DNA of 5,156 nucleotides from Anaerolineae bacterium. Lineage in GTDB: Bacteria > Chloroflexota > Anaerolineae > UBA1429. This document shows positions 1 to 5,156 of this stretch, piece by piece (within the stretch, counting starts at the first letter, position 1; each line of letters opens with the position of its first letter). The notes beneath the pieces are model-generated. The model searched no databases, had not been told where the DNA came from, and worked only from the letters and a program-made list of their open reading frames with translations. Location: NCBI GenBank assembly GCA_016928125.1, contig JAFGLK010000145.1, positions 1 to 5,156 of the forward strand. The letters are read 5' to 3'. Made by a program: the position numbers and the translations under genes.

Positions 1-297
1 ATCGCCGATTTCGTGATCCAGGGCGGCGACCCCACCGGAACCGGCCGCGGTGGCCCTGGCTATCGCTTCCAGGATGAAGTGCGCGGCAACCCGCTCAAGC
101 ACGAGGCTGGCGTCATCTCCATGGCCAACGCCGGGCCCAACACCAACGGCAGTCAGTTCTTCATCACCCACTCGCCCCAGCCGCATCTGGATGGGCGCCA
201 TACCGTGTTCGGCAGGGTCGTTGCGGGCAAGGATGTGGTCGATGCCATTCGCCAGGGCGACCGGATCGTGACCGTGAGCCTGGCGGAGGGCGAGTAG
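1..297 (+). CDS. Cyclophilin-type peptidyl-prolyl cis-trans isomerase (C-terminal part)
   Basis: The gene enters from the left edge in frame 1 and ends at TAG 295-297, so only the last 98 codons are present. Cyclophilins catalyse cis-trans isomerisation of X-Pro peptide bonds and help protein folding. Family hallmarks are visible in order: [17 protein letters not shown] near the start, then [18 protein letters not shown], then [19 protein letters not shown]. The catalytic arginine of the family lies just before the FxIQGGD block and is outside the window. The position equivalent to the cyclosporin-contacting Trp of human CypA is His here (HLDG), and substitutions there are common in bacterial members. 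Whether the protein is cytoplasmic or exported cannot be judged without the N-terminus. The next gene starts 28 bases downstream on the same strand, so co-transcription is possible. The family call is secure; the paralogue (ppiA/ppiB type) is not resolved. Confidence 0.96.
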   Translation: MADFVIQGGDPTGTGRGGPGYRFQDEVRGNPLKHEAGVISMANAGPNTNGSQFFITHSPQPHLDGRHTVFGRVVAGKDVVDAIRQGDRIVTVSLAEGE

Positions 298-311
298 CCC
301 GATCTCACCCC

Positions 312-318
312 AAGGAGG
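312..318 (+). promoter_or_regulatory. Ribosome binding site of the dehydrogenase
   Basis: AAGGAGG lies 7 bases before ATG 326. This near-perfect Shine-Dalgarno sequence fixes the start at 326 rather than at the internal ATG 350 (Met9). Confidence 0.85.
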
Positions 319-325
319 CCATCCC

Positions 326-1384
326 ATGAGCGTGACACCCGCCGCCACCATGCGTGGCGTGCTGCTGCCCGGCGGGCGCCGGGTCGAGTTCGGCGAGTTC
401 CCCATCCCTGAGCCGGGCCATGGCCAGGTGCTGCTCAAGATGAAGGCCTCGTCCATCTGCGGCAGCGACATCCGCGCCATCTATCGCGAGCATCTGGGCC
501 ACGGCCCTGAGGCCTACCAGGGCGTCATCGCCGGACATGAGCCGTGTGGGCAGATTGTGGCCATGGGCCCAGGCTGCAAGCGCTTCGCCGTGGGCGACCG
601 CGTGATCTTGTATCATATCAGCGGCTGCGGTGTGTGTTGGGATTGTCGCCAGGGCTATATGATCAGCTGCACCTCGCCTCTGCGCGCCGCCTACGGCTGG
701 CAGCGCGATGGCGGCCACGCCGACTACTGCCTGGCCGAGGAGAACACTTGCGTGCCGTTGCCCGCACCGCTCAGCTTTGTGGACGGTGCCCTGGTGGCTT
801 GCGGATTCGGCACGGTGTACGAGGCCTTGACCCGCGTGGCCGTCTCGGGCGACGATCGCGTCTTGGTGACCGGCGTCGGGCCGGTGGGCATGGCTGCCGG
901 TCTGGTAGCCAAGGCCCTGGGCGCCCGCCAGGTCATCGGCGTGGATCTCTCCGCCTCTCGGCTGGCGTTTGCCCGGGCGGTCGGTGCGCTGGATCAGGCC
1001 CTCCCCTTTGACGGCGCCTTGGATCAAATCAAGCGCCTCAGCGACGGTCTGGGCTGCGAGGTCTCCATCGATTGCTCGGGCGCGCCCGCGGGGCGACTGC
1101 TCGCCCTGCAGGGCACCCGGCGCTGGGGTCGCTGCGCCATGGTGGGTGAGGGCAATCGGGTCGACTTTGACGTCAGCCAGACCATTATCCACAATCAAAT
1201 CACGATCTACGGATCGTGGGTCACCAGTCTGGGCCACATGGAGGAGTTGGTGGAGAAACTGATCGCCTGGGACCTGCGTCCCGAGCGCATCGTCAGCCAT
1301 CGCTTCCCGCTGGAGGAGGCCGCCGAGGCCTACCGCGTGGCCGATGAGGGCCAGAGCGGCAAGGTCTGTATCGTGATGGAGTAA
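326..1384 (+). CDS. Zinc-dependent medium-chain alcohol/polyol-type dehydrogenase
   Basis: A complete 352-residue protein, the usual length for the zinc-dependent MDR superfamily (alcohol, sorbitol and threonine dehydrogenase relatives, COG1063-like). These enzymes oxidise an alcohol to a carbonyl compound with NAD(P)+ in the cytoplasm. The catalytic-zinc motifs are Cys45 in ICGSD and His71-Glu72 in AGHEPCG. Cys159 in VACGFGT is the probable third zinc ligand, placed as in classical alcohol dehydrogenases. The structural zinc lobe is intact with Cys101, Cys104, Cys107 and Cys115. The Rossmann fold carries GVGPVG at 183-188, and Asp207 at the end of the second strand (VIGVD) suggests NAD rather than NADP. 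The start is supported by AAGGAGG at 312-318. The gene follows the cyclophilin by 28 bases, and its stop codon lies inside the first copy of a tandem hairpin repeat. The substrate cannot be read from the sequence. Confidence 0.95.
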   Translation: MSVTPAATMRGVLLPGGRRVEFGEFPIPEPGHGQVLLKMKASSICGSDIRAIYREHLGHGPEAYQGVIAGHEPCGQIVAMGPGCKRFAVGDRVILYHISGCGVCWDCRQGYMISCTSPLRAAYGWQRDGGHADYCLAEENTCVPLPAPLSFVDGALVACGFGTVYEALTRVAVSGDDRVLVTGVGPVGMAAGLVAKALGARQVIGVDLSASRLAFARAVGALDQALPFDGALDQIKRLSDGLGCEVSIDCSGAPAGRLLALQGTRRWGRCAMVGEGNRVDFDVSQTIIHNQITIYGSWVTSLGHMEELVEKLIAWDLRPERIVSHRFPLEEAAEAYRVADEGQSGKVCIVME

Positions 1385-1414
1385 GCTGCCAGGCGCGCCG
1401 AGCTCCGGCTCGGC
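1377..1414 (+). repeat. Hairpin-bearing tandem repeat, copy 1 (overlaps the dehydrogenase stop codon)
   Basis: First of two 38-base copies with a 44-base period; 34 of 38 positions match copy 2. It begins in the last codons of the dehydrogenase and includes its TAA (1382-1384). It ends in the palindrome GCCGAGCTCCGGCTCGGC (1397-1414), which gives a 7-bp GC-rich stem (1397-1403 with 1408-1414) and a TCCG loop. The hairpin could slow or end transcription after the dehydrogenase, but no T-run follows, so a classical intrinsic terminator is not supported. Confidence 0.85.
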
Positions 1415-1420
1415 CCGCTG

Positions 1421-1458
1421 TGGAGCAAGCCGCCTGGAGCGCCGAGCTCCGGCTCGGC
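1421..1458 (+). repeat. Hairpin-bearing tandem repeat, copy 2
   Basis: Second copy, 44 bases after the first. It differs at four positions (1426 C for T, 1431 C for T, 1435 T for A, 1438 A for C). The 18-base palindrome is identical, with stem 1441-1447 pairing with 1452-1458 around TCCG. Where copy 1 has the TAA stop codon, this copy has CAA. A separate 10-base palindrome, GGCTATAGCC, follows at 1461-1470. The rest of the spacer, 1471-1539, shows no convincing promoter or RNA gene. Confidence 0.85.
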
Positions 1459-1539
1459 ACGGCTATAGCCCTGATCGACAATCGCGGCTCTGACCAGTAC
1501 CTTCGACCACCACGGCGGCCACGCATGACACTTCCCCTC

Positions 1540-1545
1540 AGGAGG
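1540..1545 (+). promoter_or_regulatory. Ribosome binding site deciding a TTG start
   Basis: AGGAGG lies 8 bases before TTG 1554. The good spacing, plus a signal peptide that begins at once in this frame, is the reason to accept the uncommon TTG start. Confidence 0.8.
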
Positions 1546-1553
1546 AACCTTTC

Positions 1554-2954
1554 TTGGCCCATCCATTCCGGACTCTCTTTCTGACCTGCATTCTGTTCGG
1601 TCTCTTGGGCGCGCCCATGGGCGCTCAATCGCCTGCGGCGATGCCCCCCTGGGCTGAGCCGCGGGCTCTACACATCTCCGATCTGGCGGGCCAGGTGCCC
1701 GACGACGTGCTGGAGGGCCACATCGTCTGTTACGGCGGCTCGGGCGGGCTCAGCACCTATCTTGACCACACGTGGGAGGGAGCCAAGCTGCGCCTGCGCG
1801 TGCGTTTGTACCCACGCTACGATCCGCTGGAGGGCGGCGGCTGGCACACGACCATCGCCACGCTGGGCCACGGCCCGGCCTACGACCATATGAGCAGCTC
1901 GAGCCCGGCGTCCTGGGTGCGCATCTATCAGGGAGGCGCCGACGTCACCGATGCGGCACTCGCCATGAATTACACCGATCCGGAACTACGACTGCCCGTG
2001 GACCCCAGGGACAATCCCCGCTATGCCACCGCCGATCACGAAGAGGATATCCCGCGACCGATCCCGGCCGATGGCATTTACCTCCCAGCCAATTGGGGCG
2101 GCTACGTGATGCTCGATGGCCGTCGCGAGGACCTTACGGCCATGTTCACCTTCGTTCCGAGCATGCGCCCCAGCGTCACCTATCTGGGCCAAGAGAGCGT
2201 CTCATATCCTTCGTACATCGGCACCGGCAACGTCGGCTGGTTCGCATCGCTCATGGATCAGATGCGCTCCAGATATCCCGAACGCCACCCGCGGATGGCG
2301 CTGAACCCGCCGCCCAACGCCAACTATGTCTTGTTCGTCTACGAGCCGATGCCCTATGATGTCTATGCGGGTATGTGGAAGGAGGATCGAGCCCTGTTCG
2401 AAGCCAACCGCACCCAGCCCATCGGCGGCACCGTCCGACTGGCCTACTCCGGCGGCATGCTCTCCCAGGACCTGACCCATGGCGGGCCGTTTCCATTCAG
2501 GGTCTGGTGGCAGGACGCCGACCAGTCGGCCGGCCCGTATCTCTCGGTTTTCACCACGTCGATCACCCAGATCACGCCGCCCGAGTTTGTGGTGTTGCCG
2601 GGCACGCCCTACAGCGCCTGCTTTGTCGATGGCGGCTGCAGCAGTGGCGTGCTGGACGACGTCTACAACCGGCGGGCGATGCTGACCGTGGTCTACCTGC
2701 AGGTAGAGCCAATCCTGCAACAGGGGCTAATCGCGTTGCCGTTGCGGGTGGCGGACACCAACTGGCATCCGGGGCTGAGCGCCACGCCAGAGCGTGCGCC
2801 TGCACACGCTCTGGCGCCGGGCCGCTCGCGCGTGCTGTTGCCGCTGATCTGGCGCCAGGAGCGGCCCCCGATTCCCATCGAGATCCCCGCCGAGCGACCG
2901 GTGGGCTTTTTCGAGCCGGGTTCGGGCCGTATGCTGGGGTATTGGGCGGAGTGA
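1554..2954 (+). CDS. Secreted protein of unknown function with an 'LPLIWR' C-terminal tail
   Basis: A 466-residue protein starting at TTG, chosen for AGGAGG at 1540-1545 and the immediate signal peptide. The N-terminus has a basic residue (Arg6), a hydrophobic stretch (about 7-20) and a plausible signal peptidase I site after Ala24 (MGA|QS), so export is likely. I recognise no domain family. The mature chain is rich in Pro, Gly, Tyr and Trp, with no transmembrane segment after the signal peptide. It has only three cysteines, Cys59, Cys356 and Cys362; the last two are close together and could form a disulfide. Residues 340-402 alternate hydrophobic strands and turns, suggesting a beta-rich fold. 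Near the end, RVLLPLIWRQ (426-435) resembles the LPLVxR tails I recall from Chloroflexota secreted proteins, followed by a Pro-rich segment and a GYWAE end. It stands alone between two spacers. The gene is secure; the function is unknown. Confidence 0.9.
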   Translation: MAHPFRTLFLTCILFGLLGAPMGAQSPAAMPPWAEPRALHISDLAGQVPDDVLEGHIVCYGGSGGLSTYLDHTWEGAKLRLRVRLYPRYDPLEGGGWHTTIATLGHGPAYDHMSSSSPASWVRIYQGGADVTDAALAMNYTDPELRLPVDPRDNPRYATADHEEDIPRPIPADGIYLPANWGGYVMLDGRREDLTAMFTFVPSMRPSVTYLGQESVSYPSYIGTGNVGWFASLMDQMRSRYPERHPRMALNPPPNANYVLFVYEPMPYDVYAGMWKEDRALFEANRTQPIGGTVRLAYSGGMLSQDLTHGGPFPFRVWWQDADQSAGPYLSVFTTSITQITPPEFVVLPGTPYSACFVDGGCSSGVLDDVYNRRAMLTVVYLQVEPILQQGLIALPLRVADTNWHPGLSATPERAPAHALAPGRSRVLLPLIWRQERPPIPIEIPAERPVGFFEPGSGRMLGYWAE

Positions 2955-3039
2955 ACGGAACGCGGATCCTTGTGCGCTAGCGTACCCAGATGACATCCTG
3001 CGCATGGGGAACCGTGCCGCCTGCAAAGCCAGGCTTGAG

Positions 3040-3067
3040 TTGACGGATCCCGGGCCATCCCTACAAT
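3040..3067 (+). promoter_or_regulatory. Sigma70-type promoter for the methyltransferase gene
   Basis: A -35 box TTGACG (3040-3045) and a -10 box TACAAT (3062-3067) are separated by 16 bases; each differs from consensus at one position. Transcription would start near 3074, giving a leader of about 29 bases before ATG 3103. It lies in the non-coding spacer, upstream of the only large frame that follows. This placement also argues against starting the methyltransferase at the in-frame ATG 3004. Confidence 0.65.
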
Positions 3068-3088
3068 CAGGGCATCACGCTCTAGAAT

Positions 3089-3106
3089 ATGGCGTCTCTC
3101 CAATGA
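3089..3106 (+). other. Possible five-codon leader ORF overlapping the methyltransferase start
   Basis: ATG 3089 opens a frame reading M-A-S-L-Q and stops at TGA 3104-3106. It overlaps the methyltransferase ATG 3103 in an ATGA arrangement typical of translational coupling. It falls inside the predicted leader transcript. Neither this ATG nor ATG 3103 has a clear Shine-Dalgarno sequence. This may be chance; the call is tentative. Confidence 0.25.
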
Positions 3107-5156
3107 TCGAAGACAATTTCGACACATCGTTCGTTGCCCGCCTGGCGCAGCGCGAGAAACAGAACCAGCAAAGCTATCGCCCGATCATCGGCGTACACAA
3201 GTGGTTTGCGAGGCGGCCGGGCGCGTTGTTTCGGGCGCTCTTGCTGTCGGAGTTCGCTGCCAATGAGAGCCTGAATACTGGTTATTTTCGCTCCCACGAT
3301 CTTGGGCCACTGGTGGTGGGCGATCCGTTCATGGGCGGCGGCACGCCACTGATCGAGGCTTCCCGGCTGGGCTGTCATGTCGTGGGCACCGACATCAACC
3401 CCATGGCCTACTGGATCGTGCGGCAGGAACTGGCCGATCTCGATCTTCAGGCATTCCGGCGCGCCAGCGAACAGGTGACCCGTCGGGTTGAGTCCAGGCT
3501 CGGGCATCTCTATGAGACCACCTGCACGCTGTGCGGGAATGAGCACGCGTCAGTCAAGTACTTTGTGTGGATCAAGGAACAACCCTGCGAGCGCTGCGGC
3601 CAGGCGGTGGCTCTGTTTACCAGCTATGTGCTCGCCAAGAATCAGCGGCATCCCCAGTACGTTCTGGTCTGTCCTCATTGCCTTGCCCTAAATGAACGGC
3701 CATCCCTCGACGGGCCTCTTGGAGACTGTGAAGCCTGCGGGGGCTCGCTGCGCGTGCACGAGCCGGGGGGCAGAAATCGCGCGCAGTGTCTGGCGTGTGG
3801 GCATGTGAATCGCTATCCTCGGGCCTCTGACGGGCCACCTTCTCATCGCCTGTTCGCGCTGGAATACGACTGCCCGCACTGTGCCCCGCACCACGCCGGA
3901 CGCTTTTTCAAGTCCCCCGATGAGCGCGACCACGGCCGGGTGGCGGATGCAGAGCAGTTGCTAGAGGGGTCCCCCCAAGATTGGATTCCCACCGAAGCGA
4001 TCCCGGCCGGCGACGAGACGCGTCGGCTTTTCCGGTGGGGCTATCGCTTCTACCGCCAGTTGTTCAACGCCAGGCAGTTGCTCGGCCTTGAAACCCTGGC
4101 TTCCGAGATAGCGCAGGTCGGGAATCAGTCGGTCCGTCATGCCCTCCTCACTGTCTTTTCAGACATTCTGCGCTACCAGAACATGCTCTGCCGCTATGAC
4201 TCGTATGCGCTCAAGGTCCTGGACATCTTTTCGGTACACGGCTTTCCCGTCAGTGTGATGCAGTGCGAGAGTTCCCTGCTAGGCATTCCAGGCGTCGGGA
4301 GCGGGGGGTTCCGGCATTTCGTCGTCAAGTATGCCGCGGCCAAGAGGTACGGGCAGCGCCCATTTGAGAAGTCCTTGGGCTCGAAGCGGCCGGTCCACCT
4401 GTCAGGAGAGCGGATCTGTGCGACATTCGTGGACTATCTGCCCGCCGCGTGTGGCCCTCGCTCCGCATGGCTTGAGGCGCGGCCGGCATCGGAGCTCGAC
4501 CTCCCCGCCGGCTCGCTTGATGCCGTGCTCACCGACCCGCCCTATTTCGCCAACGTGCAGTATGCCGAGTTGATGGACTTTTGCTACGTGTGGCTCAAGC
4601 GGCATCTGGAGGGGACGATTCTGGCCTTTCGTGCGCCCTCGACCCGCTCTGCCCACGAGCTCACGGTAAACGTGACGGAGGAGCGCGGGATCGAGCACTT
4701 CAGTCGCGGCCTGAGTCAGGTGTTCAGCCGCTTTGCCTACGCGCTCAAGCCCGGCTCGCCTTTCGCCTTTACCTATCATCACAACGATGCAGAGGCCTAT
4801 CTGCCCGTTGCGCTGGCTCTCCTGGATGCAGGGCTCACGTGCACCTGGACGCCTCCCTGCCCATCCGAGATGGGCGCCTCGATTCACATCAACGGAACAA
4901 GGTCCTCGGTCGTGGACACGGTGTTTGTCTGCCGGCGCACCGGCACGATAAGCCGTGCCGATTTTGAGCCCGCTCAGGAGGCGCTGATGCGCTGCGTACG
5001 TCGCGATGTTGCGGCGCTTGAGGCCGCCGGACACACCGCCAGTGGGGGCGACATACGCTGTATAATCCTGGGACACATGGTCAGGCTGGCGATCTGGCAA
5101 CTCAGGGCCGCCTGGGACAAGAATGCAGGCATCGCGCTCAAGCTGGATCGCGTCCG
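3103..5156 (+). CDS. Zn-ribbon-containing amino-type DNA methyltransferase (COG1743/DUF1156-like), 3' end beyond window
   Basis: An uninterrupted frame of 684 codons that runs off the right edge, so the C-terminus is missing. It should transfer a methyl group from S-adenosylmethionine to an exocyclic amino group in DNA (N6-adenine, or N4-cytosine). In order: a family-typical N-terminus with GVHKWFARRPG (30-40), like the WWARRP block of DUF1156 proteins; SAM-binding DPFMGGGT (74-81) and GTDINPMA (95-102); a cysteine-rich insert with CxxC pairs at 141/144, 162/165, 190/193, 209/212, 229/232 and 257/260; a long central region (about 300-470) that may read the target; catalytic DPPY (478-481); then HINGTRSSVVDTVFVCRR (595-612) closing the methylase fold. 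Motif I before the insert and DPPY after it matches an alpha-class order. ATG 3103 fits the family N-terminus and the promoter at 3040-3067. No nuclease is in view, so a restriction or defence role is inference. Confidence 0.93.
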   Translation, partial: MIEDNFDTSFVARLAQREKQNQQSYRPIIGVHKWFARRPGALFRALLLSEFAANESLNTGYFRSHDLGPLVVGDPFMGGGTPLIEASRLGCHVVGTDINPMAYWIVRQELADLDLQAFRRASEQVTRRVESRLGHLYETTCTLCGNEHASVKYFVWIKEQPCERCGQAVALFTSYVLAKNQRHPQYVLVCPHCLALNERPSLDGPLGDCEACGGSLRVHEPGGRNRAQCLACGHVNRYPRASDGPPSHRLFALEYDCPHCAPHHAGRFFKSPDERDHGRVADAEQLLEGSPQDWIPTEAIPAGDETRRLFRWGYRFYRQLFNARQLLGLETLASEIAQVGNQSVRHALLTVFSDILRYQNMLCRYDSYALKVLDIFSVHGFPVSVMQCESSLLGIPGVGSGGFRHFVVKYAAAKRYGQRPFEKSLGSKRPVHLSGERICATFVDYLPAACGPRSAWLEARPASELDLPAGSLDAVLTDPPYFANVQYAELMDFCYVWLKRHLEGTILAFRAPSTRSAHELTVNVTEERGIEHFSRGLSQVFSRFAYALKPGSPFAFTYHHNDAEAYLPVALALLDAGLTCTWTPPCPSEMGASIHINGTRSSVVDTVFVCRRTGTISRADFEPAQEALMRCVRRDVAALEAAGHTASGGDIRCIILGHMVRLAIWQLRAAWDKNAGIALKLDRV

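Noticed and set aside
305..1300. 331-residue open frame on the minus strand
   Set aside because: It lies entirely opposite the dehydrogenase, whose motifs are complete. The product is Ala/Gly/His-rich with no recognisable motif, as expected of an antisense shadow in GC-rich DNA.
1578..1589. Lipoprotein signal (Cys12) in the secreted protein
   Set aside because: The residues before Cys12 are F-L-T, which do not fit the L-[ASTVI]-[GAS]-C lipobox, and the hydrophobic stretch continues past the cysteine.
2202..2720. 172-residue minus-strand frame
   Set aside because: Antisense shadow of the secreted protein; no motif and no ribosome binding site noticed.
2375..2980. 201-residue plus-strand frame in another phase
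   Set aside because: Arg/Pro/Ala-rich shadow inside the secreted-protein gene, no domain.
3019..3034. GCCTG/CAGGC hairpin as a terminator of the secreted-protein gene
   Set aside because: Only a 5-bp stem with a 6-base loop and just two T's after it; too weak to call.
3004..3102. In-frame ATG 3004 as an earlier start for the methyltransferase
   Set aside because: The frame is open, but the extra 33 residues do not look like the family N-terminus, which fits ATG 3103. The promoter at 3040-3067 also lies downstream of this ATG.
5061..5066. Perfect TATAAT as an internal promoter
   Set aside because: It lies within the methyltransferase coding frame, and no -35-like box sits 16-18 bases upstream.
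4402..5100. 232-residue minus-strand frame
   Set aside because: Opposite the methyltransferase catalytic region, where the plus frame shows DPPY and conserved family blocks.

Overview
The window comes from a GC-rich bacterium. All four protein genes lie on the + strand. The taxon is uncertain. A C-terminal 'LPLIWR' tail on the secreted protein resembles the 'YLPLVxR' tails I associate with Chloroflexota (Anaerolineae/Roseiflexus-like) secreted proteins, so Chloroflexota is my best guess. No RNA gene, CRISPR array, insertion sequence or replication origin was seen.

Layout. Bases 1-297 are the C-terminal part of a cyclophilin-type peptidyl-prolyl isomerase whose start lies left of the window. 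After a 28-base gap with a strong ribosome binding site comes a complete zinc-dependent medium-chain dehydrogenase (326-1384), possibly co-transcribed. Its last codons and the following spacer carry a near-identical 38-base tandem duplication (1377-1414 and 1421-1458), each copy ending in an 18-base hairpin. A complete secreted protein of unknown function follows (TTG start at 1554, end 2954). A 148-base spacer (2955-3102) holds a good sigma70-type promoter.

The main object is a very large open frame from 3103 to the right edge: 684 codons with no stop. It encodes an adenine-specific-type DNA methyltransferase with a Zn-ribbon (COG1743 / DUF1156-like). It carries the SAM motif DPFMGGGT, six CxxC pairs in an apparently nested zinc-binding insert, and the catalytic motif DPPY. 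Because it has its own promoter and runs off the edge, it may be the first gene of a defence or modification operon whose other parts lie outside the window.

The first three genes look like ordinary housekeeping, metabolic and secreted-protein genes, with no evident functional link to one another or to the methyltransferase. The change of theme falls at the 2955-3102 spacer. The strongest leads are the methyltransferase and what lies downstream of it, the hairpin tandem repeat overlapping the dehydrogenase stop codon, and the unclassified secreted protein.
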